Assembly: GCA_002862435.1 (NCBI GenBank)
Contig: PKDC01000004.1
Span: forward strand, 23,170-87,169
Direction of reading: 5' to 3'
Source: Pseudomonadota bacterium
GTDB lineage: Bacteria > Pseudomonadota > Gammaproteobacteria > UBA5335
Length of the DNA stretch: 64,000 nt
Positions 38,500-51,183 of this stretch are shown one piece after another. The notes under the pieces are model-generated. The model worked only from the letters and a program-made list of their open reading frames with translations, was not told where the DNA came from and made no database searches. Within the stretch, counting starts at the first letter, position 1. Each line of letters starts with the position of its first letter. Both the position numbers and the translations under genes were made by a program.

Positions 38500-39411
38500 G
38501 TGTCACCGCGCGTCAGCGTCATCCTCCCCACCCATAACCGCGCGCCCGTGCTGGCGCGGTCGATCCGCAGTGTGCTGGCGCAAAGCGCGTCGGACCTGGA
38601 ATTGATCGTGGTGGACGACGCCTCCACCGACGCCACCGCCGAGGTATTGGCCAGCTTCGACGACCCGCGCCTGCGCCGGCTGCGCCACGACACCCGCCAG
38701 GGCGCCGCGGCGGCGCGCAACACCGGGCTCAGCGCCGCCCGGGCGGAATGGGTCGCCTTCCAGGACAGCGATGACGAATGGCTGCTGGACAAGCTCGAAC
38801 GCCAAGGGGCGCTGCTTGCGGCCGATTCGGCCCTGGGCGCGGTCTATTGCGCGTTTGTGCGCGTGGCGGGCGATCAGGTGGTGCGGACCCCCGCCGCACG
38901 GGTATGCCGGCGCGCGGGCTGGTTGCACGCGGAGATCCTGCGCGACAGCTTCATCAGCACCCAGACCCTGCTGGTGCGCCGGGACGTACTCGATGCCGTG
39001 GGCGGATTCGATGCCGCGCTGCCGCGCTTCCAGGACTGGGAGCTGATGATGCGCCTGAGCCGCCACCACGCCATCGGTTGCGTGGACGAGCCGCTGGTGA
39101 TGGTGCACACCCTGCCCGATGCCATCACCCACGACGCCCCTGCCCGCCTGCGCGCGCGGCAGCGCATCGTCGAGCGCCATGCCGTTTGGCTGGCCGCGCA
39201 GCCGCGCACCCTGGCCGAACACCGCTACGCCGTCGGTCACCTGAACGCCCTGGCGGGCGACATGCGCGCGGCGCGGCGCTGGCTGCGCCAGGCCGTCGCG
39301 GCGGACCGCTCGTTGCTCAAGGGCTGGGCGGCACTGGGACTGACCGTCCTGGGGCCGCGCGGCTACCGGCGCGCCACGACGCTGCGCGCCGGCCTGCGCG
39401 GTCGCTCCTGA
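38500..39411 (+). CDS. GT2-family glycosyltransferase
   Basis: The 303-residue protein begins VSPRVSVILPTHNRAPVLARSIRSVLAQ and has VVDDASTD, GAAAARNTGLSAA and the DxD-like FQDSDDEW metal-binding region of a GT-A fold. The GTG at 38500 has AGGA 8 bases upstream. The track's TTG at 38482 does not. The C-terminal third (RARQRIVERHAVWLAAQPRTLAEHRYAVGHLNALAGDMRAAR) looks helical and TPR-like. It overlaps the next gene by one base (TGATG). Confidence 0.85.
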   Translation: MSPRVSVILPTHNRAPVLARSIRSVLAQSASDLELIVVDDASTDATAEVLASFDDPRLRRLRHDTRQGAAAARNTGLSAARAEWVAFQDSDDEWLLDKLERQGALLAADSALGAVYCAFVRVAGDQVVRTPAARVCRRAGWLHAEILRDSFISTQTLLVRRDVLDAVGGFDAALPRFQDWELMMRLSRHHAIGCVDEPLVMVHTLPDAITHDAPARLRARQRIVERHAVWLAAQPRTLAEHRYAVGHLNALAGDMRAARRWLRQAVAADRSLLKGWAALGLTVLGPRGYRRATTLRAGLRGRS

Positions 39412-40367
39412 TGATGGCGATTCCCACGCTGGCGGTGATCATCGTCAACTGGAATGCCGGCGACCAGTTGCGCGCCTGCCTGCAGGCACTGGCCGGCGCG
39501 CGCCAGGAGGGGTTTCATCTGGCGCAGGTGGTGGTGGTGGACAATGCCTCCCAGGATGACTCCCTGGCCGATCTGCCAGCGGACCGGCTGCCGCTGCGGG
39601 TGATACGCAACCCCGACAACCGGGGTTTCGGCGGCGCCTGTAACCAGGGCGCGGCAGAGACGCGCGCGGATTACCTGCTGTTCCTCAATCCGGACACGCG
39701 CATCGAAGCCGACGCGCTCGATCGTGCCGTGGCCCATTTGGAAAGCCCAGCCGGCGCAACGGCGGGCGTATGTGGCGCCCGGCTGCTGGGTGACCAGGAC
39801 CAGACTCACCGCCATTGCGCGCGCCAGGCCACGGCGGCACGCATGTGGGCCCACCTGCTGGGCGTGGACCGCCTGACGCCTTGGACCAGCGGCTATTTGC
39901 TGCGACGCTGGGATCACGGCCACAGCCGGGCGGTGGATCATGTCATGGGGGCGTTCTATCTGATCCGCCGCGAGCTGTTCACCACCCTTGGCGGCTTCGA
40001 TCCGCGTTTTTTTGTCTATCTGGAAGACCTGGACCTGTCCGAGCAGGTGCGCCGGGCCGGCTGGCGCATCGACTATTGCGCCGAGGTCCGCGTCTATCAC
40101 AAGGGCGGCGGCACTTCCGAGCAGATCAAGGCGCGCCGGCTCTACTACAGCTTGGACAGCCGCTTGCGCTATGCACGCAAGCATTTCACGCCGACCGGTG
40201 CGATGGGTCTCTGGGCCGGTACCCTGCTCATCGAGCCCTTGCTACGGCTGGGCCAGGCGCTGGCGCGGGGCTCATTCGCCCAAGTCCGTGAGGTATGGGT
40301 GGCCTATCGCTGGTTGGTCCAGGATCTGCCCGCCCGCTGGCGCTTACCGGCGCCCCACATCCCATGA
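39411..40367 (+). CDS. GT2-family glycosyltransferase (rhamnosyltransferase-like)
   Basis: The 318-residue protein shows TLAVIIVNWNAGDQLRACLQAL, VVVDNASQDDS, RNPDNRGFGGACNQGA and LLFLNPDTRIE, the wording of WbbL/rhamnosyltransferase-type GT2 enzymes, with DHVMGAFYLIRRELFTTLGGFDPRFFVYLEDLDLSEQVRRAG further on. The ATG at 39411 shares bases with the previous stop. The ORF-track start inside the upstream gene is rejected. The acceptor is unknown. The end overlaps the next gene (ATGA). Confidence 0.88.
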   Translation: MMAIPTLAVIIVNWNAGDQLRACLQALAGARQEGFHLAQVVVVDNASQDDSLADLPADRLPLRVIRNPDNRGFGGACNQGAAETRADYLLFLNPDTRIEADALDRAVAHLESPAGATAGVCGARLLGDQDQTHRHCARQATAARMWAHLLGVDRLTPWTSGYLLRRWDHGHSRAVDHVMGAFYLIRRELFTTLGGFDPRFFVYLEDLDLSEQVRRAGWRIDYCAEVRVYHKGGGTSEQIKARRLYYSLDSRLRYARKHFTPTGAMGLWAGTLLIEPLLRLGQALARGSFAQVREVWVAYRWLVQDLPARWRLPAPHIP

Positions 40368-41449
40368 ACGTCCTGTTGCTCAGCCGCTATGGCCGCCAGG
40401 GCGCCAGCACGCGGTTGCGCGCCCTGCAATACCTGCCTCATCTGGCCGCTAGCGGCATCGACGTGCACTGGGCGCCGCTGCTGGATGACGCCTATCTCGA
40501 AACCCTTTATGGCGCAGGCGAGCGGCCGTGGCCCCGGGTGGCGCGGGCCTATCTGGCGCGCCTGGGGCAATTGCTGGCGATGCGGCGCTTCGACCTGCTG
40601 TGGATCGAAAAAGAATTGTTTCCGATGCTGCCGGCCAGCGCCGAGCGCCTGCTGGCGGCGGCGGGCGTGCCGTATGTGGTGGATTACGACGACGCGCTGT
40701 TTCACAACTACGACCAGCATCCCCGCGCGCTCGTGCGGCGGTTGCTGGGGCGCAAGATCGACCGGGTGATGGCTGGGGCGCGGCTGGTGATCGTCGGCAA
40801 CGACTACCTGGCGGACCGCGCGCGCCAGGCCGGGGCGCGGCGGGTGGCGCTGTTGCCGACGGTGGTGGATCTGGCGCGCTATGCCGCAGAAGCCGTCGCG
40901 GACAAACCGTCCGGTCCATCGCCTTTTACCATCGGCTGGATCGGCTCCCCCCAGACCGCCGCCTACCTGGCCGCCGTTGCCCCAGCCCTGGGCGAGCTGC
41001 TGGCACAGCCGGGCACGCGCTTGGTGCTGGTGGGCGCGGGCCGGGGCGCTCCCGGGAATCTGCCGGCCGAGATCCGGCCCTGGACCGAGGCCAGCGAGGT
41101 GGCGGACATCGCGTCGTTTGACGTGGGCATCATGCCGCTGCCGGATGCGCCCTGGGAACGGGGCAAATGCGGCTACAAGCTGATCCAGTACATGGCCTGC
41201 GCCAAGCCGGTGGTCGCCTCGCCGGTGGGCGTCAACCGCCAGTTGGTCGAGCCCGGCGTCAACGGCTACCTCGCCACGACGTCGGCGGACTGGACGCGGG
41301 CGTTGAACCAACTGCGGGAAGATGCGGCGCTGCGCGCACGGCTGGGCGAGGCTGGGCGCGCGCGGGTGGCAGCTGATTATGATCTGCAGGTGACCGCCCC
41401 CCAACTGGCGAACCTGCTGCGCCTGGCCGCCCATGCCCCGCGCGATTGA
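40364..41449 (+). CDS. GT4-family glycosyltransferase
   Basis: The 361-residue GT-B protein starts MNVLLLSRYGRQGASTRLRALQYLPHLAASGIDVHW. It has DLLWIEKELFPMLPASAE, VDYDDALFHNYDQHP and the donor-side MPLPDAPWERGKCGYKLIQYMACAKPVVASPVGVNRQLVEPGVNGYL. The ATGA overlap with the GT2 gene puts three glycosyltransferases in one coupled unit. It probably works on a cell-surface glycan. Specificity is unknown. Confidence 0.88.
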   Translation: MNVLLLSRYGRQGASTRLRALQYLPHLAASGIDVHWAPLLDDAYLETLYGAGERPWPRVARAYLARLGQLLAMRRFDLLWIEKELFPMLPASAERLLAAAGVPYVVDYDDALFHNYDQHPRALVRRLLGRKIDRVMAGARLVIVGNDYLADRARQAGARRVALLPTVVDLARYAAEAVADKPSGPSPFTIGWIGSPQTAAYLAAVAPALGELLAQPGTRLVLVGAGRGAPGNLPAEIRPWTEASEVADIASFDVGIMPLPDAPWERGKCGYKLIQYMACAKPVVASPVGVNRQLVEPGVNGYLATTSADWTRALNQLREDAALRARLGEAGRARVAADYDLQVTAPQLANLLRLAAHAPRD

Positions 41450-41641
41450 ACCTGGCAGCCCCCGGTGGGCTAGGCTTCTCTACAATGGGAAGCGTCGCAA
41501 GGACTTTTGAAGCATCCAGGCGGGGCGCCGGGCACAGCGGTAAAGGCGCGAGTCGCCGCAAGAGGACTGCTTGCGCCCACGAACCGGCAGCCGACGAGCG
41601 CGCATTTTTCACTGCACCTGACTCAAACCCTGGAGGATACC

Positions 41642-44341
<2,700 letters not shown>

Positions 44342-44693
44342 GCCACCGCATAATCCCGCTCATCGCTCACGCTCAACAACATCCGCGCGCCACCCTGGGC
44401 CGCCATGACCCGGGCAGCGGCGCCATGCAACTGCGCGCCAGGACCGCCCCTGGCATCGTGCACCACCTCGATCTGGGACGGCCCCACGCCCTCCCGAAAG
44501 CCGGTTCCCAGCGCCTTGGCGACGGCTTCCTTGGCGGCGAAACGGCGCGCCAACAGGCGGGCGGGGTCGGCTGCGTCCGCGTAACCGGGCCATTCTCCGG
44601 CATGCAATATGCGGCGCGCGAAACGGTCTCCCCGCCGCGCCAGCACAGCCCGCAGGCGCGCCACCGCGACGATGTCGGTGCCGATGCCGAGAA

Positions 44694-45440
44694 TCACGCC
44701 CGGCGCGCCTCCACCATCAGCCGTTTCATCTCGCGCACTGCCTCATGCATGCCGCTCAGCACCGCCCGCGCCACGATGGCATGGCCGATATTCAGTTCCA
44801 CGATCGGCGCAATCGCCGCCACCGGCGCCACATTGGCGTAGTTCAGGCCATGGCCGGCATGCACCGCCAGTCCTGCCCCGGCCGCCTGCGCGGCAGTTGC
44901 CACCAGCCGCGCCAGTTCGCGCGCCCGCTCGCTGGGGTGGATCGCATCGGCGTAAGCCCCGGTGTGCAGTTCCACCGCCGCGGCGCCGGTGCGCAGGCTG
45001 GCCGCGACCTGCGCGGGATCCGGATCGATGAACAGCGCGACCGTGATGCCCGCCGCCGCCAGACGGCAACAGGCCGCGGCGATGCCCTCCTCATGAGCTT
45101 GGACATCCAGCCCCCCCTCGGTGGTCAGTTCCGCGCGCCGCTCGGGGACCAGGCAACAGGCCTGGGGCGCGAGTTCCACAGCAAACGCCAGCATCTCGGC
45201 GGTCACCGCCATCTCCAGATTGAGCCGCGTCTGCACCAGCGCGCGCAGCAGCCGCACGTCCCGCTCCTGGATATGGCGCCGATCCTCGCGCAGATGAACG
45301 GTGATGCTGTCCGCGCCAGCCTGCTCCGCCAGCAAGGCGGCCTGTACCGGATCGGGATAGCGCGTGTGGCGCGCCTCACGCAAGGTTGCCACATGGTCGA
45401 TGTTTACCCCCAGGGCGGGGAGCGAAGCCAGCGCATACAT
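44694..45440 (-). CDS. pdxJ: Pyridoxine 5'-phosphate synthase
   Basis: This 248-residue TIM-barrel enzyme closes the pyridoxine ring in vitamin B6 synthesis. It shows [64 protein letters not shown] and [16 protein letters not shown]. It lies between recO and acpS, the standard gammaproteobacterial order. Confidence 0.97.
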   Translation of the reverse strand: MYALASLPALGVNIDHVATLREARHTRYPDPVQAALLAEQAGADSITVHLREDRRHIQERDVRLLRALVQTRLNLEMAVTAEMLAFAVELAPQACCLVPERRAELTTEGGLDVQAHEEGIAAACCRLAAAGITVALFIDPDPAQVAASLRTGAAAVELHTGAYADAIHPSERARELARLVATAAQAAGAGLAVHAGHGLNYANVAPVAAIAPIVELNIGHAIVARAVLSGMHEAVREMKRLMVEARRA

Positions 45441-45449
45441 GGAAGAACG

Positions 45450-46205
45450 TCAAACCTCGGGTTCACGGGGTAAATCGGCTGGGGCAGGGCGGCGCAGCGC
45501 TTGCCAGAGTGCGCGGGTGCGCAGCGGCGCCCCTCCCAGTTGATCGGCAATCAGCACGCGGAACAGCCCGTTCACCGCCGCCTGCAATTCAGGGGGAATC
45601 ACCAGCGGTTCCCAGGCCAGCGCGAGCAGGGCCGTGCCGGGCACTTCCCAAGGGCCGCGACCGGGACCGACGATGGGCTGGGGTCCGCCCTGGGGGGAAC
45701 AACGATACCATTGCCCGGGGCGAATGGGCGCGCCGCTGCGGTCCTCCGTCAGCATCGGCCCCAGCCCCAAACTGTCCAGCAGGGCTTTCTCAAACGATCG
45801 CAGCGCCAGCACCAGGGGACGCGCTTCGCCCAATTCCCCCAGCGCACGGGCGTAAGCCAGGAACAGCTCGGGATGGGGGTCGTGGCGCCGACACAGGCGC
45901 ATCAGGAGTTCGTTGAGGTAAAAACCCCCCAGCAAGGCGTCCCCCTGCAAGGGGATTGGCGGACCCACCGCCTCCCAGTCGGCCAGGACCGGCAATTCGC
46001 CGCGCCCGCGCCAGGACACCAGCAGCGGCTGGAAGGGTTGCAAACCCCCGCCTCGCCCGCGTCCGCCGCGCCCCTGCGCCCCCTTGGCGATCACCCCGAG
46101 CCGGCCGGATTCGCGCGTGAACAACTCGGCCAGCAGGCTGGTTTCGCCATACGGCCGGCGATGCAACACATAGCCCGGCGCAAGGCTTGCGGGCGTTGCC
46201 CTCAT
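45450..46205 (-). CDS. recO: DNA repair protein RecO
   Basis: The 251-residue RecFOR mediator loads RecA on gapped DNA. It has the N-terminal OB part (GYVLHRRPYGETSLLAELFTRESGRLGVIAKGAQG, PFQPLLVSWRGRGEL) and the helical C-terminus with GGFYLNELLMRLCRRHDPHPELF and RSFEKALLDSLGLGP. The zinc-finger cysteines are largely absent, as in other gammaproteobacterial RecO. The start at 46205 lies 5 bases after era. Confidence 0.93.
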   Translation of the reverse strand: MRATPASLAPGYVLHRRPYGETSLLAELFTRESGRLGVIAKGAQGRGGRGRGGGLQPFQPLLVSWRGRGELPVLADWEAVGPPIPLQGDALLGGFYLNELLMRLCRRHDPHPELFLAYARALGELGEARPLVLALRSFEKALLDSLGLGPMLTEDRSGAPIRPGQWYRCSPQGGPQPIVGPGRGPWEVPGTALLALAWEPLVIPPELQAAVNGLFRVLIADQLGGAPLRTRALWQALRRPAPADLPREPEV

Positions 46206-46210
46206 CCCGG

Positions 46211-47104
46211 TCAGTCGTAGCCGAAGCGGGTGAGCAGCGCGGGCTCGTCGGCCCAGTTCTCGCGCACCTTGACCCACAGGCTCAGGAACACCGGCTCCTG
46301 CCACTGGGCACTGATCTCCAGCCGCGCGGCGCGGCCGATGCGCTTGAGTTGCTCGCCCTGTTTGCCGATCACCATGCCCTTGTGGGATTCACGCGCCACC
46401 CAGATCACCGCGCCCAGTTCCAGCCCCGTATCGGTACGCACGAAACGCTCGATCTCCACCGTCATGCCATAGGGCAGCTCTTCATGCAGGTGCAGCAGGA
46501 GTTGCTCGCGCAACAGTTCGGCCGCAATAAAGCGCTCGCTACGGTCGGTGGGGACATCCTCCTCGAACAGCGCGGGGCCAACCGGCAAGTGGGCCGCCAG
46601 CTCCTGTTCAAGAGAGGCCAGGTTGTCGCCCTGCTGGGCCGAAAGCGGCACGATGAAAGCGAAAGGCGCCCGTTCGCGGCCCTCGGCGATGATCGCCAGT
46701 AGCCGGGTGCGCGGGTGCACTCGATCGATCTTATTGAGCACCCAGCCCACCGGCCGCCCACTGTCGCGGGCAGCGGCAAGCACGACCTCATCCTGGGCGG
46801 TCCAGCGCGTCGCATCCGTCACCAGCACCACGACATCGGCGTCCTGCATGGCGCCGCGGGCGGCCTGGTTCATGTAGCGGCCCAAGGCATTGCCGGCCGC
46901 GTGGATGCCGGGGGTGTCGATGAAGACGATCTGGGCGCCGGGGAGATTGTGGATGCCCTGGATGCGGTGGCGCGTGGTCTGCGCCTTATGGGTCACGATG
47001 CTGATTTTCTGACCCAGCAAGCGATTGAGCAGGGACGACTTGCCCACATTGGGGCGCCCCACCAGGGCGACCTGGCCACAACGGTGTTCCGGATCGGTAC
47101 TCAT
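46211..47104 (-). CDS. era: GTPase Era
   Basis: This 297-residue GTPase is needed for 16S/30S maturation. The G domain has LVGRPNVGKSSLLNRLLGQK (G1), SIVTHKAQTTRH (G2), FIDTPGIH (G3) and NKIDR (G4). The C-terminal KH domain has ERFIAAELLREQLLLHLHEELPYGM and IWVARESHKGMVIGKQGEQLKRIG. The ATG at 47104 is 1 base after the rnc stop and is preferred over the track's TTG. It follows rnc, as usual. Confidence 0.97.
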   Translation of the reverse strand: MSTDPEHRCGQVALVGRPNVGKSSLLNRLLGQKISIVTHKAQTTRHRIQGIHNLPGAQIVFIDTPGIHAAGNALGRYMNQAARGAMQDADVVVLVTDATRWTAQDEVVLAAARDSGRPVGWVLNKIDRVHPRTRLLAIIAEGRERAPFAFIVPLSAQQGDNLASLEQELAAHLPVGPALFEEDVPTDRSERFIAAELLREQLLLHLHEELPYGMTVEIERFVRTDTGLELGAVIWVARESHKGMVIGKQGEQLKRIGRAARLEISAQWQEPVFLSLWVKVRENWADEPALLTRFGYD

Positions 47105-47105
47105 T

Positions 47106-47786
47106 TCAAACGTCGCCCTCAAGGTCCAGCAAGGTCAGGCTTGCCGCCTGTTGCTCCGCATCACGCCGACTTGCCCCGACTCCCCGGAACGGCGCGGCCG
47201 CGCCATCCACCCGGCAGCTGACTTCGAAGCGCTGGTCATGTTCGGGACCGGTCACCGCTTCGAGCTGGTAGATCGGCAGCAACGCGCCCCGCGCCTGCAA
47301 ATATTCCTGCAAGCGGGTCTTGGGGTCCTTGAGATTGCCCTCGGTGGGAAGATGGGCCAGCCGTTCGGCAAACAACCGCTGCACCACAGCCGTGCCCGCC
47401 TCGGTCCCGCCATCCAGGCACACCGCGCCCAGCACCGCCTCCAAGGCGTCGGCCAGAATGGATTTGCGCCGGTAGCCGCCGGTCTTGCGGGCGCCGGCAC
47501 CCAGGCGCAGGCTGTGCCCCAGATCGAGCTCGAAGGCCACCTCGGCCAGCGTATCGCCCTTCACCAGATTGGCACGCAAGCGGCTCAAGATCCCTTCCGC
47601 CAGTTCGGGACAGCGATCAAACAACTCCCGCGCAATCACATAATTGAGCAGGGCATCGCCCAGGAATTCGAGGCGCTCGTTGTTGCGACGCCCGAAACTG
47701 CGGTGGGTCAGCGCCGACTCCAGCAGTTCGGGATTCTTGAACCGATAACCCAGTCGCTCGGACAACTGATCCTGACTCTGCCTCAA
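47106..47786 (-). CDS. rnc: Ribonuclease III
   Basis: This 226-residue double-strand RNase processes rRNA and mRNAs. It has the signature NERLEFLGDALLNYVIARELFDR, the catalytic acidic segment DALEAVLGAVCLDGG, and a C-terminal dsRBD (DPKTRLQEYLQARGALLPIYQLEAVTGPEHDQRFEVSCRVDG, ASRRDAEQQAASLTLLDL). The start is a TTG overlapping the DUF4845 stop (TTGA). The short upstream protein and era are typical neighbours. Confidence 0.96.
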   Translation of the reverse strand: MRQSQDQLSERLGYRFKNPELLESALTHRSFGRRNNERLEFLGDALLNYVIARELFDRCPELAEGILSRLRANLVKGDTLAEVAFELDLGHSLRLGAGARKTGGYRRKSILADALEAVLGAVCLDGGTEAGTAVVQRLFAERLAHLPTEGNLKDPKTRLQEYLQARGALLPIYQLEAVTGPEHDQRFEVSCRVDGAAAPFRGVGASRRDAEQQAASLTLLDLEGDV

Positions 47787-48157
47787 GGTCGTCTTACCTG
47801 TGTCTCATGCTGGAACTTCATCACCAGATCGATGTTGGCAAACCAGGGAATCCGTACCTCATAGGCCACAGCGACACGGAAATGGTTTTGCGCCGGGGTG
47901 ATGGTTACGTCGCGGGGCGTGACACTGTGGATGCCATTCACCATGAATCGCCGCTGCAGCAGATCCTGCAAGCGCCGGGCGTTCAGATCGCTCTCGGGTG
48001 CCCCCTCGTTCAGCGAGTCAACCGAAGAACGGACTTCTATATACTCCAAATAAACCGGCAGCAAGGCAAACCCGGTATACACCCCAAAACCGCCGATGGC
48101 GATGTAGGTCATCAGGCCAATGAGCCCAATGCCCCGCTGCATGTGATTCGGCCGCAT
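47783..48157 (-). CDS. DUF4845-family membrane protein
   Basis: The 124-residue protein begins MRPNHMQRGIGLIGLMTYIAIGGFGVYTGFALLPVYLEYIEV, one N-terminal helix, and ends with a small periplasmic domain (MVNGIHSVTPRDVTITPAQNHFRVAVAYEVRIPWFANIDLVMKFQHE). This family sits between lepB and rnc in many Gammaproteobacteria, and its function is unknown. The ATG at 48157 is supported by GAGGAG. It is translationally coupled to rnc. Confidence 0.88.
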   Translation of the reverse strand: MRPNHMQRGIGLIGLMTYIAIGGFGVYTGFALLPVYLEYIEVRSSVDSLNEGAPESDLNARRLQDLLQRRFMVNGIHSVTPRDVTITPAQNHFRVAVAYEVRIPWFANIDLVMKFQHETQVRRP

Positions 48158-48220
48158 GATCGAATTCCTCCTCGTTCCCGCCCCGGGCCGCACCCGGAAG
48201 ACAGGAACAGCAGGAGGCAA

Positions 48221-49006
48221 TCAATGAATTCCCTGTCCAATCCGCGACCACAGCGGCATCTTGGCATCAGGATCCCAGTTCATCCAGACGGCGAAGGCCT
48301 GGCCCACCAGGTTGGCATCCGGCACTGTGCCCCAGCGGCGGCTGTCATCGCTGTTGTCGCGATTGTCGCCCATCACGAAGTAATGCCCTGGCTGCACCAC
48401 GGCGCGGATGTTGTAGGACGGCCGGCCCATGGTGTGCAGCAAGCGGTGATTGACAGCGGCCACCTGCTCCTCATACTCCCAGGCTTCCCACCGCGCGGGA
48501 ACCCCGGGGCCGGTGTAACGTCCCTGAGGGGTTATCGGCAGGGGATCGCCATTCACGTAGACCTGCTTGTTGCGATAGACGATTTCATCGCCCGGCAAGC
48601 CGATGACCCGCTTGATGAAATCCTTGGACGGATCTTCCGGAAAGCGAAACACCATCACATCCCCACGCTCGGGGTGCCCCATGGGCAGCAGCCGGGTATT
48701 GAGCACCGGCAGCCGAATCCCATAGGCAAATTTATTGACCAGGATGAAATCGCCGGTCAGCAGGGTGGGCACCATGGAGCCGGAGGGAATGCGGAACGGT
48801 TCCACCAGGAAGGAGCGCACCAGGAAGACCGCGAGAACGATGGGAAACAGGCTGCGCCCGAAGTCCACCAGTCCCGACGGCCCCGGCACCTCGCCACCCG
48901 CCGCGGCCTGTCGCCGAGCCGGTTCCCAGCGATAGCGATCCAGCGCCCACAGCACACCGGTGATCGCCGTCAAGACCACTAGCAATAACGAAAAATCAGC
49001 CCGCAT
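48221..49006 (-). CDS. lepB: Signal peptidase I
   Basis: This 261-residue inner-membrane peptidase removes Sec and Tat signal peptides. It has an N-terminal helix, a second hydrophobic segment (LFPIVLAVFLVRSFLVEPF), the catalytic serine in RIPSGSMVPTL, the lysine in DFIKRVIGLPGDE, and the GDNRDNSDDSR box. It follows lepA 25 bases downstream, the standard order. Confidence 0.97.
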   Translation of the reverse strand: MRADFSLLLVVLTAITGVLWALDRYRWEPARRQAAAGGEVPGPSGLVDFGRSLFPIVLAVFLVRSFLVEPFRIPSGSMVPTLLTGDFILVNKFAYGIRLPVLNTRLLPMGHPERGDVMVFRFPEDPSKDFIKRVIGLPGDEIVYRNKQVYVNGDPLPITPQGRYTGPGVPARWEAWEYEEQVAAVNHRLLHTMGRPSYNIRAVVQPGHYFVMGDNRDNSDDSRRWGTVPDANLVGQAFAVWMNWDPDAKMPLWSRIGQGIH

Positions 49007-49031
49007 GGGATCTCCTTGGATGATTCAAGAC

Positions 49032-50834
49032 TCAGTCGGGTTTCTTGCCAACGTCCAGAATGGCGAGGAAGGCCTCCTGCGGCACCTCGACCCGGCCGAT
49101 CTGTTTCATGCGCTTCTTGCCGGCCTTTTGCTTTTCCAGCAGCTTTTTCTTGCGCGAAATGTCGCCGCCGTAGCATTTGGCGATCACATTCTTGCGCATC
49201 GCCTTGACCGTGCTGCGAGCGATGATGTGACTGCCAATGGCGGCCTGGATGGCCACCTCGAACATCTGGCGGGGAATCAGCTCACGCATGCGCTCGGCGA
49301 GCTGCCGGCCGCGATAGCCTGTTTGCGCCCGATGTACGATGACCGAGAGGGCGTCCACGCGCTGGGCATTGATCAGCAGATCCAGCCGCACCAGATCGGC
49401 GACCTGAAAGCGCTCGAACTGGTAATCGAACGAGGCATAGCCGCGACTGACGGATTTCAGCTGGTCGAAGAAATCCAGCACCACCTCGCTCAGCGGCAAT
49501 TCGTAGACGATGGACACCTGTTTGCCCAGGTATTGCAGCTTGAGCTGGACGCCACGGCGCTGCTCGCACAAGGTCAACACGCCCCCCACATATTCCTGCG
49601 GGCAAAGGATATTGGCGCGGATGATGGGTTCGCGAATCTCAGCGATTTCATTGACCGGCGGCAGCTTGCTGGGGTTGTCGACGTGCAGCAGTTCGCCCGC
49701 GTTGGTGAGCACCTCGTAGATCACCGTCGGGGCGGTGGTGATCAGGTCCAGGTCGTATTCACGCTCCAGCCGTTCCTGCACGATCTCCATATGGAGCATG
49801 CCCAGAAAACCGCAGCGGAAGCCAAAACCGAGAGCGGTGGAGGTTTCCGGCTCAAAATGCAGCGCGGCGTCGTTCAACCTGAGCTTCTGCAAGGCTTCAC
49901 GCAGATCTTCGTAGTCTTCCGTGTTCACCGTGTACAGTCCTGCGAACACGCGCGGCTGCACCTGCTTGAAGCCGGGCAAACGTTCCGTGCAAGGGCGGTC
50001 GGCCAAAGTGACGGTATCGCCCACCGGCGCGCCGTCGATTTCCTTGATGCCCGCAATCAGGAAACCCACTTCACCCGCCTGGAGCCGGGGCCGGTCGACC
50101 GCCTTAGGGGTGAACACCCCCACGCGTGTGCCCGGATGGCTGCGACCGCTGGACATCATCATCACCTTGTCGCCACTGGCCACACTGCCATTGACAACGC
50201 GGATCAAGGACACCACGCCGACGAAATTGTCGAACCACGAATCGATGATCAAGGCTTGGAACGGCGCATCCGGATCGCCCTGGGGCGCCGGGATCCGCGT
50301 CAGCACGGCCTCCAGCAGCTCATCCACGCCCTGGCCGGTCTTGGCGCTCACCTGCATGGCGTCATGGGCATCGATGCCGATGACATCCTCGATTTCCTGC
50401 GCCACCCGATCCGGGTCAGCCTGCGGCAGGTCGATCTTGTTGAGCACCGGCACCACTTCCAGGCCCTGCTCGAGGGCTGTGTAGCAGTTGGCCACGCTCT
50501 GAGCTTCGACCCCTTGCGCGGCGTCCACCACCAACAGCGCGCCCTCGCAAGCCGCCAGCGAACGGGACACTTCGTAGGAGAAATCCACATGCCCTGGGGT
50601 ATCGATCAGGTTGAACTGATAGGTCACACCGTCACGCCCGCGGTAAGGCAAGGTGACCGACTGGGCCTTGATGGTGATGCCGCGCTCGCGCTCCAGATCC
50701 ATGGAATCGAGCACCTGGGCCTGCATCTCCCGCTCGCTCAGGCCGCCGCACATCTGGATGAAGCGATCGGCCAAGGTCGATTTGCCATGGTCGATGTGGG
50801 CGATGATGGAGAAATTCCGAATGCGCGACTGCAT
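49032..50834 (-). CDS. lepA: Elongation factor 4 (LepA)
   Basis: This 600-residue translational GTPase back-translocates ribosomes and helps initiation under stress. It starts [29 protein letters not shown]-domain motifs are [21 protein letters not shown] and LNKIDLP. It ends with the LepA-specific C-terminus ([42 protein letters not shown]). The start at 50834 matches the family, and the track's earlier start is inside the upstream gene. Confidence 0.98.
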   Translation of the reverse strand: MQSRIRNFSIIAHIDHGKSTLADRFIQMCGGLSEREMQAQVLDSMDLERERGITIKAQSVTLPYRGRDGVTYQFNLIDTPGHVDFSYEVSRSLAACEGALLVVDAAQGVEAQSVANCYTALEQGLEVVPVLNKIDLPQADPDRVAQEIEDVIGIDAHDAMQVSAKTGQGVDELLEAVLTRIPAPQGDPDAPFQALIIDSWFDNFVGVVSLIRVVNGSVASGDKVMMMSSGRSHPGTRVGVFTPKAVDRPRLQAGEVGFLIAGIKEIDGAPVGDTVTLADRPCTERLPGFKQVQPRVFAGLYTVNTEDYEDLREALQKLRLNDAALHFEPETSTALGFGFRCGFLGMLHMEIVQERLEREYDLDLITTAPTVIYEVLTNAGELLHVDNPSKLPPVNEIAEIREPIIRANILCPQEYVGGVLTLCEQRRGVQLKLQYLGKQVSIVYELPLSEVVLDFFDQLKSVSRGYASFDYQFERFQVADLVRLDLLINAQRVDALSVIVHRAQTGYRGRQLAERMRELIPRQMFEVAIQAAIGSHIIARSTVKAMRKNVIAKCYGGDISRKKKLLEKQKAGKKRMKQIGRVEVPQEAFLAILDVGKKPD

Positions 50835-50839
50835 GGGTT

Positions 50840-51103
50840 TCAGGCAACCCCCGTGGCCGCACGGCGCTGGTCCAGAAAGGCGCGCACCGCATCCGCATCC
50901 AGCCGCCCTTCGCACAGGACCACGCCCTCGCCCACCAGCACCGGAATCCGGGTGCCATAAAGGGCCTTGAGATCAGGGTCGCCATCCACATCAACCAAAA
51001 GGACGTCCACGGCGCTGCCACGGCACTGCGCCAGAAGATCTTCGTGCAGGAGGTCGCACAGCCCGCAGCGCGGCCGGGTGTAAAGAGTGAATTGCAGCTT
51101 CAT
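50840..51103 (-). CDS. Glutaredoxin-like thioredoxin-fold protein
   Basis: The 87-residue protein starts [27 protein letters not shown], with the redox pair CGLC after a beta-strand, and has [28 protein letters not shown], the cis-proline motif of the fold. It belongs to the DUF836/GlrX-like group often found next to lepA. It lies 5 bases before lepA and is probably in the same transcript. Its partner is unknown. Confidence 0.88.
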   Translation of the reverse strand: MKLQFTLYTRPRCGLCDLLHEDLLAQCRGSAVDVLLVDVDGDPDLKALYGTRIPVLVGEGVVLCEGRLDADAVRAFLDQRRAATGVA

Positions 51104-51183
51104 TGAACGTGAAGAACCGCCGAACGCCAAAGGGGGTTGATTCTACGCTATCGCCCTGCGGACCGGCAGTGATGGGCGCCGGC

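Noticed and set aside
41481-41486. TACAAT as a -10 for barA
   Set aside because: No -35-like hexamer stands 16-18 bases upstream.
48960-50960. 666-residue plus-strand ORF opposite lepA
   Set aside because: Shadow of the lepA gene, no recognisable domain.
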